Source of the DNA: Paguma larvata | Lineage: Eukaryota > Chordata > Mammalia > Carnivora > Viverridae | Length of the DNA stretch: 64,000 bases | Assembly (NCBI GenBank): GCA_030068075.1 | Contig: CM057826.1 | Coordinates: forward strand, 35,204,211 to 35,268,210 | Direction: 5' to 3' | Shown here: positions 45,965 through 58,195 of the stretch, in pieces | Layout of the letters: every line of letters begins with the position of its first letter | How positions within the stretch are numbered: the first letter of the stretch is position 1 | Program-made: the position numbers and the translations under genes | Notes under the pieces: model-generated | Told to the model about the DNA's origin: nothing | What the model saw: only the letters and a program-made list of their open reading frames with translations | Databases searched by the model: none

Positions 45965-46518
45965 AAATTAAATTATTATTATTGAAGTATAGTTGACATA
46001 CAATATTATATTCATTTTAGGTGTACAATATATTAATTTGACAATTCTACACATTACTCAATGTTCACCATGTTAGGTATAGTCACCATCTGTCATTATA
46101 CAATGTTATTAAATATTATCAACTATTTTCCCCAGGCTGCACTTCTCATCTCTGTGACTTATTTTATAACCAGAAGTTTGTACCACTTAGCCCTCTTTAT
46201 CTATTTCACCCATCCCCCCACCCACTTTTCCTCTGGCAACCACTAGTTTGCTCTTTGCATTTAAGAGTCTGGATTTGTTTGTTTGTCTATTATTTGTTGC
46301 CATGTTTTAGATTCCACATAAAAGTGAAATTATATAGTATTTATCTTTGACTTATTTCACTTAGAAGAATATCTTCTAGGTCCATCAATATTGTCACAAA
46401 TGACAAAATCTCATTTTTTTAATGACTGAGTAATATTCCATTGAATAGACCACATCTTCTTTATCCATTCATCTATCAGTGGACACTTGGATTGAAGGCA
46501 TGGATATTTATTTTTTGA
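45965..46518 (-). mobile_element. Old L1 3' part, antisense
   Basis: GAAGTATAGTTGACATACAA, TAGGTGTACAATATATTAAT, CATCCCCCCACCCACTTTTC, CTCTGGCAACCACTAGTTTG, CCACATAAAAGTGAAATTAT and TTATCCATTCATCTATCAGT give the antisense order of an old L1 3' region. More diverged than the copy at 14540-15493. Confidence 0.85.
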
Positions 46519-48350
46519 AGTCTGCGACTGTTGTAGAAATTCCTTAGTTTCTCAGTCTTAATGACAGCAAGAGACTAACTCTTGCTTTAGAAGCCAAATC
46601 CTCACCTTCCCAGCCTCCTTTGCAGCTAGGGTACCAGCATATGATTTAACGTCTGCCAATCTGTTTGCCTGTGCTGAATTTTGACTCAGGAATTCATAAA
46701 AAAGAAACAGCTTTAGTTAAGCTTTCTCTGTTTCTAGCGGAGGCAATGCAGCAACTGCTAAGGCATCTGTTGTAGAGCGCGCAGAGGGAGTGAGCAGGAA
46801 GGGTGGTTAAACAGGTGGCCTGGGATTGAGCAACAGGTACACTCGTGGTGTCTGTGAACTGCAGCATTACTTCCTAGAGGTTGTGCAGGTAGAACTCTGG
46901 TCAAGTTCTACAGCGTGGTTTGGGCATGTTTCGTGGCTGGTTAGCTTTGAGTCAGGTTGTCCAGCCTTTCGACAGTACCACAAACACCCCAACATGTCTG
47001 ATACACTTATTTACTGTTGAAGTCACAACTGTTAGGCTACTGTGGTTTATATTTTTAAAAGTCCAAGATCTACAAATGTAACAGATGCCCCGAAAACATT
47101 TGTCTTTTTAAGTCAAAATATAATCTATGTCACAGAAGGTAGGATGAGCAGAAATCCACAAGTGGAACTGAGGAAAGACCAAAAATATCTAAGTCTGGTT
47201 GGCCTTAAAAATGTAAGGATAAAACTTAGGCTTTAAAAGTAAGTAAGTAGAAAATACTTTAGGTAAAACACAAGTAGTAAATTAGCATTCTCATTATGGA
47301 TTTTTGTACTAGAATTTTATTCTAGAAGTTTTAGTCTATACTTTTTTTACTTGTTGGAATGTATACTATGTTGCAAATCCTCGAAAGTGTGAAACATAAA
47401 CCTCAGTATTTTCCAAATGTATCTCAACATGGACTACTTGATCTATTAAGTTAGCAAACAAGTGCTCTCCTAGACACTGGCAAATGCCAGTAGATTGATC
47501 ATGATCTAACATTTTAGTGCTAATGCATTCTAATAATTTGATCACAAAGAACAAAGGCATAATTCAAACTGGCACATGTAATAAAGAGAATTTGGATAAT
47601 AGTAAAAACTCCTACTAATTTAATGCCAAGGTTTAGTGATGACACAAAATAAATGCTTCTCGTGCTTTCTGTATCTTCACTCTATCTTATTAGGTCTCCA
47701 TTTTATTTATTGATTGAAATTTCATGTCTTCACCAGATAACTACCTCACGCTTCCTGTGATAGGTTTGGAGAGAAGCGATTTCCCCTCAATTGCTGAATG
47801 AAAAAACCTGTGCTCCTTTCTGATTCGATGAGCCGAAAGTACATGCCCCTTCCTGTGCCGGTTGTCATGACCAAGATTTCAGCATGGTGTCATCCCACTC
47901 AGGTGTTGCCGTGGCTGAGAAATTGTTTGGTTAGGAGTGTGTTTTGGGGGGAAAGAGGATGTTGAATGCTTGGAAGGCTATGGCATATATTTCCAACAAT
48001 GTCCACCACATGTATTTCCATTTCAGTAGACTCTGCCATTAAGATACTGCTTTAACAGAAATGAAAGGAGTAGAGCCTAGAGCCCCAACTTTTGTTGATC
48101 TGACAAAACGAGGTTGCTTTCAACTGCATAGTTTTGAATCTCACACATATCTTTATGTTTCAGTCCAAGTTTATGTTAAACAATTTTCAGAACCTTATGT
48201 TTAGCATATTCTGTTTGTTGGTCTATATACGTGTATGTTGTGTATTAGATATAAGATACACACACACACACATATATTTAACATGCACACGCACACTTCT
48301 ACATATAGTTTAGAGGGCTTCACATTATACTGTTTACCTTAAAGAGTGAA
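46519..48350. other. Mostly unique DNA, one possible old repeat, CA tract
   Basis: The segment 46,590-47,050 (for example CTTCCCAGCCTCCTTTGCAG) may be an ancient transposon relic, family not named. A (CA)n run lies at 48258-48272. No gene is recognised. Confidence 0.4.
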
Positions 48351-48356
48351 GACAAA

Positions 48357-48483
48357 GGGGACGCCTGGGTGGCTCATTCGGATAAGCAACTGACTCTTGA
48401 TTTCGGCTCAGGTCATGGTCTCGTGCTTGTGAGATTGAGTCCCACATTGGGCTGTGTGTTGACAGCGCAGAGCCTGCTTGGGA

Positions 48484-48526
<43 letters not shown>

Positions 48527-48592
48527 CCTCTCTATCTCTCTCTCTGTCCCTCCCCTGCTCTCTCTCTCTCTCAAAATAAATAAACTTAAAAT
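48357..48592 (+). mobile_element. Felid CAN SINE with expanded CT segment
   Basis: Sense: GGGGACGCCTGGGTGGCTCA head, TTCGGCTCAGGTCATGGTCT, TTGACAGCGCAGAGCCTGCT, then a long CT-rich segment with TCTCTC expansions (48485-48570) and AAAATAAATAAACTTAAAAT tail. No clear target-site duplication. Confidence 0.94.
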
Positions 48593-48654
48593 ATTTTACA
48601 TTATGGATGTATTAATATCTTCATGATTTTGTGTAATTTTTCATGATTTTGTTT

Positions 48655-48965
48655 GTTTATGGCTTAAAATAATAGAAATTTATTTTCTGATTGTTCTGGA
48701 GGATAGGAGTCTGATATCAAGGTGTTGGAATGGCCACACTCCCTCTGAAACCTGGAGGGGAGAATCCTCTCTTCTTTCAGCTTCTTGTGTTTGCTGGCAA
48801 TCCTCTAAGTTCCTTGACTTAAAGATACTCCACTCTCATCTCTGGCCCTGTCATCGCATGGCCTTCTTCTCCCTTTGTATCCCTGTGTCTTCATGTGGTC
48901 ATCTTCCATAATTTTATCACTACTTTGAAACAAACAGATGCTTTCCCTTAAATCTGGTCAACTAC
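48655..48965 (-). repeat. MLT1-like LTR relic, antisense
   Basis: AATAGAAATTTATTTTCTGA, TTGTTCTGGAGGATAGGAGT, ATCAAGGTGTTGGAATGGCC, CTTCTTCTCCCTTTGTATCC and GTGTCTTCATGTGGTCATCT give the antisense order of a MaLR-type LTR. It is partial and decayed, so subfamily is not assigned. Confidence 0.6.
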
Positions 48966-49559
48966 AAGATATAAAAGTATATTCTAGATGCAGTTTGTTT
49001 CTCAGGACCTTTTATAGAAATTTAAAAGGCCACTATATTTCAGAATGTACTTAACACACGCACGATGGTCTACAATTGTTGACTGAATACTGACAGAGGG
49101 AACAACAGGGTGCTACTGGGAGATGGTAGCACCTGTGTTTGCATTAGCTTCTGTTAGTTCTTTCTTCTGCATCTGACATGTTTCATGTCACTGTTATTTA
49201 GCTACTGAGCTAATGTGCTTATATCTATAAGGGGTCTCATGTGAACCTGTAAATAATTAAAGATGCATTAGCTCCCTGGAGGGCCCACATGACTCTCTGA
49301 ATAAGCCAAGATACCTAGGGACCTAATCATGCAATTTCCCTAAACCACCTAGCTTTGAGGAAGAAGTCACATCAGTCAGCAATGAGTATTATAATTATTC
49401 ACAGCAGTTTGCCTGGTGAGATATAACATTCAATTTGCAGAATTAAAGGTAATGCAATTCAAAAGAAAAATAGCTGGTTTTAAAAAATGAATAGCCACAT
49501 CAACTACTCGAAATGTCTTTGGGTTAAAGACTCTATATTAGGGTTTTAGGAGGCTTATA
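48966..49559. other. Unique DNA
   Basis: No gene or repeat family is recognised. Confidence 0.45.
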
Positions 49560-50075
49560 TTTTTAATTAATATCCTATTTGGCTTGGTAAAATTTCCTTT
49601 GAGCTTCCCCAAGACAAAACGAATTGGAAATTGATCTTTGATTATTAGCCAAAAAGCAAAGAGCCGAAGAATTGAGACAAAATTTGAAGAAAGAGATTTA
49701 TCAGAACTAATCATCTCAAAAAGATAAAGACTAATCAGACAAAAAAGAACCGAATATAGTACAAAAACCCTATGACATACCCTGGGAAAAAATTATTAAA
49801 CTTTTCTAAGAGGGAACATTTAACCTTCGGGAGCAAAGAATTAGCAGTTCTGACAGTAAAAGAGACAAATAAGACACCAAAGAATTACTGAAGTCTAGAA
49901 GACGAAGCCGTAAATGTTCTGAAAAAGAAATGGAATGCTAAAGGGGATGGTTTAGTTACTTAGAACAGGCAAGGAGGATAACGTCTTCCAAGCTGGGAGG
50001 GAAAATAATTGTCAACCTAGAGTTTTACAACCATCATTGGATGGACAGGAATTAAAGATATTACCAAGTGTGTAT
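49560..50075 (+). repeat. Possible old L1 relic, sense
   Basis: A-rich + strand with GGGAGGGAAAATAATTGTCA followed by ACCTAGAGTTTTACAACCAT, a motif pair resembling a late segment of old L1 elements. The rest is too diverged to align by eye. Confidence 0.4.
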
Positions 50076-50674
50076 GGAGAGATTTAGCTCGCAGATGTCA
50101 CTGTAATCTGACTGTTGAGACGTAGTAAATGAGCACCAGGTAAGCTTATTGGGAATTGGTCAAAAGCTCTTCGAAGCTTATGTCGTGTGTTCTCGTTGAA
50201 CATCTATCTTGATGTAGAAGGGATTCTGTTTCCTCTCCAAAGAAATCTCTGCAACTTCACTCCCCCAAGTGTAAGTGTAAGAAGCGGAGGGTTTTATTTT
50301 TGGTCTCTGTTCCCTGCTTATGAATATGCATATTTGCGTTACACTCGGGCTTCTCCTTTAGTTACTTAATTCCAGAGACCATCTCTTTCAAAACTCATTA
50401 TATTCTCACCATCCATGTCGAGTTGTGCTAGTTAACTTGGTGAGCTGTATTGACTGTGTCGTTGTTATTTGGTTGGCACACTTCTTTATAAAATATATTA
50501 TATTATATTATATTATATTATATTATATTATATTTAGATGGGGAACCCTAGCTAATCTCAAGCTAAGAGAATATTTTCTTTCGTAGTTTCTGGACACTTA
50601 GACACAATGACTGTTAATTCCTCCTTCAACAAACAAACCAGCCAAAATAAAAGTATTCGTGAATATAATGTTGT
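50076..50674. other. Unique DNA with (TATTA)n
   Basis: No gene is recognised. The simple repeat at 50494-50534 is listed separately. Confidence 0.45.
50494..50534 (+). repeat. (TATTA)n microsatellite
   Basis: About eight units of the pentamer ATATT/TATTA without interruption. Confidence 0.92.
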
Positions 50675-50679
50675 AAATT

Positions 50680-50883
50680 TTTTAGAGTTTATTTATTTTT
50701 GAGAGAGAGACATAGCGCAAGTGGGGAAGAGGCAGAGAGAGAGGGAGGCACAGAATCTGAGGCAGGCTCCAGACTCTGAGCTGTCAGCACAGAGCCTGAC
50801 ACGTGGCTCGAACCCAGGAACTCTGAGATCATGACCTGAGCCGAAGTCAGTCGCCCAACTGACTGAGCCACCCAGGTACTCCC
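50680..50883 (-). mobile_element. Felid CAN SINE
   Basis: Antisense: TTTATTTATTTTTGAGAGAG tail, AGAGGCAGAGAGAGAGGGAG, CAGCACAGAGCCTGACACGT, GAGATCATGACCTGAGCCGA and GACTGAGCCACCCAGGTACT head. A clean target-site duplication is not visible. Confidence 0.94.
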
Positions 50884-52083
50884 ATAAACATAACTATTTT
50901 AATCATACTTTCAGATGGTATATGAGATAGCCCATGAAGGGCAAATAATATTCGGGGGAGGGGAATGATTATTTTTCGAAAATTGGTGCTGAGAAAGAGA
51001 AATGTGCAGTGTGGGGAGTGCGAGAAAAGCCCGAGTGTAGACAAATCCTACACTTGTGGAATAAGAATTCCTGATTGTGTGACGAGTAGGGCATCACAAA
51101 AGATGCTCTTTTTCCTCGGTGCCTGGCACACTGCAGTAACTTCTCACAAAAAGTAAAAGTTGCATTATATGAAATCGGACTTTCTGATGAGCGTGAGACA
51201 GCGTGGATCCGAAAACAGCAGGGAAGGGAAAAGGAGATTCTAGGTGCTGCAGAAGCCAGGTGGTGCCTTTCAAGGAAAGTCGGGTTGGCATTGAGACAAG
51301 GCAGAAGAAGGGATTTTCAGTGGGGAAACCACACGGAGCAGGATTCCTTCATCAGAGACGGGGGTAGAGGGGCCTCTGAGAAAACCTGTTGGAGAAAGAA
51401 GAGCTTCTGTGGAGGAAGGATGTGGGAAGAAAACCCGGTGAGTCACAAGAAACGATAGCACCAGGAGGGCGGAGGCTTTGATCAGTTAAGGCTGCCGGGA
51501 AAGGCAAGGGTGTGAAACTTGGTGGAACTTGTTGGCTGCATGTTTTCCAAAATAGTTCATTCCAGCAGTCCCTTCATCTTTGCCAGATGAGGAAATAGCA
51601 GACTAGTGGATGGAAGACCTTTCTGGAAGAAAGAAGCTAAATGCTGTCTTTTAAAAGCTGGTACAGAAAAAATAGTAATTATGAGGTGATGACACGTCCA
51701 TCAATTTATTAAACATATATTTCTATCTATCTACCTATGTCTGTCACTATTATTTCATGTTACTTTTTTTTTTCTCTCCTTCCCACCCAACCCTTTCAAG
51801 TACTTTCTAGACCTCTGTGTGCTCCTTGCTGCTGGGGAGGGATATGAACAGATAAAGCAGAGAAAAATGTTCTCCTGGCTTTGGTTTCTTAAGTCAGAAG
51901 TGCTTGGGGTCGTTTCCTACTAGAGAAGGATTCTGGATGGAGAGGATTCTGGACTTAAGATATTTAGAGACGGAGCAGAACTTACCCCAACTTCCCATTA
52001 AAACAAAAACAAAATCCAAAATACTTTGGGTTCAAATTGGAAGAAAGAGAAGGGAAGATAATGAAAGTGGAAAGAAGTGTTAA
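50884..52083. other. Unique DNA, moderately GC-rich around 51 kb
   Basis: The stretch 50,960-51,540 is purine-rich on the + strand with overlapping minus-strand frames (63-65 codons). No domain, splice pattern or repeat family is secure. Confidence 0.4.
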
Positions 52084-52098
52084 GACTAAAAAGAGAGA

Positions 52099-52304
52099 TG
52101 GGACACCTGGGTAGCTCAGTTGCTTAAGCGTCTGACTTCAGCTCGGGTCATGATCTCACGGTTCACAAGTTCGAGCCTCATGTCAGACTCTGTGCTGACA
52201 GCTGGAGCCTCTTCGGATTCTGTGTCTCCCTCTCTCTCTGGACCTCCCCACTCGCACTCTGTCTCTCTCTTTATCTCTCTCTCTCTAAAACAAACAAACA
52301 AAAA
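52099..52304 (+). mobile_element. Felid CAN SINE with 15-bp target duplication
   Basis: Sense: GGGACACCTGGGTAGCTCAG head, TTCAGCTCGGGTCATGATCT, GTTCGAGCCTCATGTCAGAC, CT-rich segment and a tail ending AAAACAAACAAACAAAAA. ACTAAAAAGAGAGA occurs on both sides (from 52084 and from 52305). Confidence 0.97.
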
Positions 52305-52319
52305 ACTAAAAAGAGAGAG

Positions 52320-54419
52320 CCATTTCTAAAGAGTTGCCCTGATGGGAAAGAGGAATGTTACAGCAAAGACCTGTAAGGGGGTGGAGGGGTCGTTGGGGAC
52401 CCAGGAAGCTGAAGCTGAGTGAGTAGGGTCAGCCTTCATTTGCATTAGCAGAGGAGTTGTCTAACCACACTCGCTGAACTTCCCCCTCTGGGACCCATGG
52501 TGCAGAGTCCATCCTCGGTAGTGTTGTGCCTGAAATCACAGGTGACCCCTATCAGTACCCAGGAGGTAGATAAGCACATCCCTACAATGCCACTGGATGG
52601 AAGGGTGTGGAAGGTATGGAAGGGAAAGTCTGGTTCCTGAACCCTGATAAGATATACCTCGATTACAGAGCCTATGTAGCAAATTCAGATAAATAATATC
52701 TAAATGCATCCCTAGAAATTGGGTTTCACTGGAGAAGTTTGTTTTAAAAAGAAATATTTTCTTTTAGAATTGAGCAAAATAGAGTAAAAGTAAAATACAG
52801 ACCCCACTTATTGAAGTGTAGCAATGTTTGCTTTTCCCCTTTTTTGTTGTTGTTGTTAGTTCTGAAACTCCCTGTGAGAAACACGTGATTGTTTCAAAAC
52901 CTGTAATTTGAAAACTAGGCTAATTTTTTTTCCTTTAAAAAAAAAACAAAATGTTTTGAAATTACGCCAATAATCTATGTTATTAAAAAGTTTTTAAATA
53001 AGGAAAATTTGTTCATAATACCACCATTAAGAAATAATCACTCTTAACATTTTGCTGTGATTTCCAGGTACACTATGAATCATAACCATTCAGATTTAAA
53101 GAATCTGACTTTTCAAAAGTTTGATTTCAAACTGTCCCTTCAGCTGATAGGGCATGAGCTGAGCATGACAAAATGGGAGCCACTAGGAAGGCATGAAGCC
53201 ATCTTTGTATGTTTAAAACTGGTGATTGTTGGACTAGGTTTTCTTTTCAAGAAACTTGTCGTTATCTAGGTTATCCCAGCAATGGTCTTGTGGACTGTTT
53301 GCCTCATTTTTATTGATTTATTTTGTCTTTATTGTTTGGGTCAGTCAACAACCAGCCCAATAATGCTGAGTAACAAATGCACTTGAGACTCCATGGTTTA
53401 AAACAGCGATCAATCACATGTTCTCATTCATGCGTCTGTGCCTGATCTAGACTGGAGTAGACTGGGTGTGGCTCCAAACGGCAAGATGAAGCCAGGTCTA
53501 CCTTACAGGTCTCTTATCCTTCTGGGAACCAGCAAATTACCCAGGTTTCATGGTGATGGCAGAAGTGCAAGAGAGCAAGTTCAAACACACTAGCACATTT
53601 CCAACTTCTGCTGGTTTCATACCTGTGAACAATCTATTCACCAACACATGTCAATGGACTAGTCCAAAGGCAAAGGCAGCAACATACACTCCACTTGGCA
53701 GGAGGCCAAAGAGAGTCACACATCCAACAGAGTAAGTAGACTTATCCCATGCAGATTGGAGGGGAAGAGTTTTTGAGTAAAAACAGATAATGAAGAAGAT
53801 AATTTCAGTGCAAACATGGCAGATCATAAGCTTGCTTTGTTAATTCTCGAGGTAATTGTATACTATTAATGTGAATGATACTTACATTTCGATTTATACA
53901 AAATTTCCCAGGACAACGTTTTATGGATGACTTAATTCCATAAGATGGAAGAAGAAAAATCCATTTTTAGAATTCATCCTCCACTAGGTTGTTCTGTGAC
54001 CACTTTTCCATGACAATAACTAGTGATAACAATATTAATTCTAACCCCTGGCTTATAAATTTTCTTTTAAACTCTGAGAAGTTTAAACAGGTAGAACAAT
54101 CATTTTAAACACACAGTATTTCCCACATGGGGCAGTAGAAAGCTCAGAGACCCCACGGGAAGAGAACATCAGATTCATGGAACCAAGACTCTGTGAACTG
54201 ATTTCAGGGATCAGAAGCTAGGGGAAAAGGAAGAAGGCACTTTGCTGTGATGTCAGTAAAGAAGTTTGCAAAAGTCTATCCACCGAGAACACCTCATGCT
54301 TTCATAAAAGCAAAATCCTAAATGAATAACAACCAAGTGACTTTGAAAGGGGAGTGCTCCAAAGTACTTACTCATTTCATCCAGCTTGTATGTGCTTTTG
54401 ATGTCACTCTTTTGTAAGT
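52320..54419. other. Unique DNA, possible undated relic at 53.4 kb
   Basis: A (GTT)n run lies at about 52844-52857 and an A-run at 52939-52947. The segment 53,340-53,740 reads like an old transposon remnant, but I cannot assign a family. No gene is recognised. Confidence 0.4.
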
Positions 54420-54430
54420 GTCTATCTCAA

Positions 54431-54690
54431 GGGAGTAAAAAAAAGAGAGAGAGAGAGAGAGGGAGGCAAACCATAAAAGTCTCTTAACTGTAGAGAACAA
54501 ACTTAGGGTTGCTGGAGGGGAGGTGGGTGGGGGATGGGCTAAACGGGTGATGGACATTAAAGAGGGCACTTGTTGGGATGAGCACTGGGTGTTGTATGGA
54601 AGTGAGGAATCACTAAATTCTACTCCTACACCAATATTACACTATATGTTAAGTAACTAGAATTTAAATAAAAATTTGGAAGTAAAAAAC
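54431..54690 (+). mobile_element. Carnivore L1 3' end, sense, 5'-truncated
   Basis: After a (GA)n run it carries the L1 3' UTR signature: GGGAGGCAAACCATAAAAGT, TTAGGGTTGCTGGAGGGGAG, GGGATGAGCACTGGGTGTTG, ATTCTACTCCTACACCAATA, CTATATGTTAAGTAACTAGA and ATTTAAATAAAAATTTGG. The flanks GTCTATCTCAA (54420-54430) and GTCCATCTCAA (54695-54705) form a target-site duplication. Confidence 0.94.
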
Positions 54691-54705
54691 AGAACGTCCA
54701 TCTCA

Positions 54706-54739
54706 ACCACCCAAAAGAACACTTTTTCCTTCCAATCTT

Positions 54740-54774
<35 letters not shown>

Positions 54775-56688
54775 ACGTGCGTGCACAAGTGTCTTTCTTA
54801 AATAAACTTGCCTCTCTTTATATATCCCTAGATTTCAAAGAAATGCGAAAACCCACTTAGTTCATGTCTCTACCAATAGACAAGAGCACACCTAAAATAA
54901 TATAGACAGAAAAGACAAATACAACTAGAGTTGGCAACCTTTTTATTGGAAGCTTGCCGATGTCAACACTTCAGAAGGCTGGTGTGCCAGGTGGCAGGAG
55001 GAAACAGACTTGTATTCTATGGGACATATGAGCAACTGCAACAGATTTAAAGTGGGGCTGCTATTGGCGCACATCTGGTCCTGATGGAATCAAGTTTAGG
55101 TTGGGCCTGGCATAGTTCTAGGCTAAGCAGTTGGCTAAGATTGATTTGATAGGACAGGCAATAACTTCCCTAGAACTGCACGCACTTAATAAAGGGTGAC
55201 TGTTGATGTCACCCTCTGCCAAGTTTGCCACGCAAAACCACTGTGAACGACTCTTGCCAGCAGACATTGGGCAAGTCATGTCATGAGCTTTCTTTTCAAA
55301 GGAAAGTGTCTAAGATTTCAGTGTCTGAGATTTCCAGTTTCCATGGTAAATACTCCCCACTATAACTTGTTTCAAGCTACCAATAAGAAGTCACTGCTTG
55401 TAGAGTGAGGACGAGATGTGTACGGTTGGTCTTACAAGCTTCTGTGAACCAGCTCAGGACATCATGGGCTCCAGGCCTTCCCACTGCCTAGAAGGTCCCT
55501 TTTCACTTTCTTTACTCCTATTTTTCAGTATTCAGCATCATTGGTACCCACAAACCTATTCCCCCAGTTCAATCTGAGTTATATGCCCTCTGTCTGTGTT
55601 TCTATTTTGCATCATGGAAGTGTACCGCCCTTCTTCCTTTAACGAGTATTTAGTGAGTGTTTTCTGTGTTTTACACAATAGCTTAAGTATAAGAGAAACA
55701 ATGTTGGACGTAGCATATTACTCAGGCTTTGAGCACATTTGCTCAGCCTCTTAAAAAAGGAAGACAAACAGTAAGTGTGCTAAGTACTATTACTGGGGTG
55801 AGCACAGAGGAGGGGGGCACTGACAGAGTGCATAGACCGTGACTCTAATTATTACACTGTGAGAATAAAATGAGAAGCAATCCAAACTGTGAAGAATAAA
55901 GTAATCTATTTCTTGGTACAATTCAACCCCAAAAGATGAGTGAACGCCACAGCTCCCGTCTAGAGAAATGCAGCGAAATGATGCAGTAAATGATTTTTTA
56001 TCAGACTAGCAAGAGACCTTAAGAGACGCTACCTTCATTCCTTCCCAAGTGCTGCCCCCGAACATGGAATCAGTGTTTGATCTGGCCAAACATACCATAG
56101 TACTTCATCTACTTAGCAACGTGGTTGTACAAAAGATAGACCCTCCATCCAAGCTGGGAAGATAATTATATTATTTTTATTATGAGATTGATACATAGGT
56201 CCTGGAAGAAAGGCGTTATCCTTCCCGCACTGGGTTTACCATGCTGGTATGTTATAGATTTGGGATTACCATAGGACCGTTTTCCTTGTTATTTGAAAGT
56301 AAGAAAATGCCAAGCAGACATGGAAATGGAAAGAGAGAGAACATTCGAGTTGAGTCCCCAGTTTGATTCCCTAAGTCGCCAATTCTTCTGGCTCTTGCTT
56401 TGGTCTGGTAAGCCAACCAAGCACCTTTTCAGGTATTTGAGCCAACAAACCTAATCTTGCCTTTGCTAGTCTGAGTTTGAGTTCTCTTATGCAATCAATG
56501 TTTCCTGACAAATAAGTGACCTTGGATGTGACCTCAAAGAGGCAAGACTAGATTATAGTAATGGAAGTACTTGAAATGTACTTCCACAAAAGTTGAAGTA
56601 TTTGAAGAGAACTTAAAAGATCAGGGCATAAATTAAATGTTTGAAAATAACAAGAAGACTATGGGGCTTCCCCATACCGTTCCATTCA
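54706..56688. other. Unique DNA with a (TG)n tract
   Basis: Holds the dinucleotide repeat at 54743-54772 (listed separately). A MIR/L2-like scrap may lie near 55640-55720. No gene is recognised. Confidence 0.45.
54743..54772 (+). repeat. (TG)n microsatellite
   Basis: About 15 TG dinucleotides, followed by TACACGTGCGTGC. Potentially polymorphic. Confidence 0.93.
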
Positions 56689-56702
56689 ATACTAGCAGCA
56701 TG

Positions 56703-56916
56703 GGGCTGCCTGGGTGGCTCAGTGGGTTAAGTGTCTGACTTTGACTCAGGTCATGATCTCGCAGTTTGTAAATTCAAGCCTCTCATTGGGCTCTGTGCTG
56801 ACAGCTCAGAGCCTGGAGCCTGCTTCAGGTTCTGTGTCTCCCTCTCCGTCCTTCCCCTGCTCACACTCTGTCTCTGTCTCTCAGAAATAAATAAACATTT
56901 AAAAAATTTAAAAAAT
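56703..56916 (+). mobile_element. Felid CAN SINE with 14-bp target duplication
   Basis: Sense: GGGCTGCCTGGGTGGCTCAG head, TTTGACTCAGGTCATGATCT, GACAGCTCAGAGCCTGGAGC, CT-rich segment and AAATAAATAAACATTTAAAA tail. ATACTAGCAGCATG (56689-56702) recurs as ATATTAGCAGCATG (56917-56930). Confidence 0.97.
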
Positions 56917-56930
56917 ATATTAGCAGCATG

Positions 56931-57994
56931 TTCCCTTCAGTGGAGTGGAGAGCAAAAGAAATGAAAGAATTCAGAATGGGACTCAGAAGCAACAGAGAGA
57001 GAGCCATGTGGTTCCTAACATGGCAAATAAGCAACGTTCTCTCATTGGGAGAGGCTGTGAGAGACTGGGCTTTCAGCATTATTTTGGGTGGTCCACTGAC
57101 CAAGGAGCCGACTGACTTCCCACGAATACTTTAACACAGTATAAGCTCTTTTAAACTTCTATACAATCCCAGGAGAATTGGAGTAGAATTCACAAAAACT
57201 AAAGATACAGTTTTTGTCTGCTAGACATGATAGGATTAGAAATAGAAATCTATTTAAGAAATCAAAAGTAAAATATAGCTCCTCCTCCTCTTCCTTTCCT
57301 CTTCCATCACTACAATTTCTGCTTCCATGGTCACATTGCTTCCTCCTCTTCCATCTACATGTCTCTCTAATCTCCTCTGCCTCTTGCTTATAAGGACATT
57401 TTATGAAGGCATTTGGAGCCCAATAATCTAGGATAAATCTCTTCATTTCAAAATATTCAACTTAATCACATATATAAAGAGGCTTTTTCCTTAGAAGGTA
57501 TTATTTACAGGAACCAGAGATTTGGACCTGATGCCTTGAAGGCCATTAGTTGAATTGCCTGTCATACTTACTATTCGGGGGTAAGGGAGCATCAGGTTGG
57601 CAAATTTCTCTTAAATATTTCAGACAAAAGAAAGTTATTTGTTCTATACTTCCAAATTTTTTATAACTTTATTTCAGAACAAATAAATATAGATATCTTG
57701 AACAGTTGAAAGAAAAAGAAAATAAATGTACCTCTCGGGAAGCACTTGTTCTAGAATTCCACCAGCCCCTCTACTACCTCAAATCTCCACGGGTTCCCAG
57801 TTAGCACCGAGCATGAGAGGTTTACAAATATAAGTAAGAGGAAAGCCCTGCACAGAGACTTATAACTTACTTGTAATAAATGCATCCCAACAATACGATA
57901 GAAATTACCAGTTAAAATGGGGAAACAAAGGAGGAATTAGTCAATTGTATATGGGCGTGAAGGAGAAAATTTTTAAAAACTGACTCCTTAAGAG
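56931..57994. other. Unique DNA
   Basis: No repeat family or gene is recognised. A 95-codon minus-strand frame (57159-57446) has no recognisable domain. Confidence 0.45.
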
Positions 57995-58190
57995 TAACTA
58001 ATTCTTACTAAGCAAATTCTTTTTCTTTGCATGTGCTTATCTCATCCTTTTCTTCAATCATAAAGAGACAAGAGCCATCGTTCTCATTTTTTAGGTGAGA
58101 AAACTGAGAGTTTATGTAATAACAAGTTGTGATTATGTACCTTGTCCAAATTTACATCCCTAATAAGTTGGAGAGTCAGAATCTGATCTT
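57995..58190 (-). repeat. MIR relic, antisense
   Basis: GTGCTTATCTCATCC, CGTTCTCATTTTTTAGGTGA, GAAAACTGAGAGTTTATGTA, GTACCTTGTCCAAATTTACA and AAGTTGGAGAGTCAGAATCT are in antisense MIR order. Confidence 0.7.
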
Positions 58191-58195
58191 AACTC

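Noticed and set aside
50965..51156. 60-codon frame with a CGEC...C string resembling part of a zinc finger
   Set aside because: No histidine pair follows, no linker or repeated finger is present, and the frame is short; most likely coincidence.
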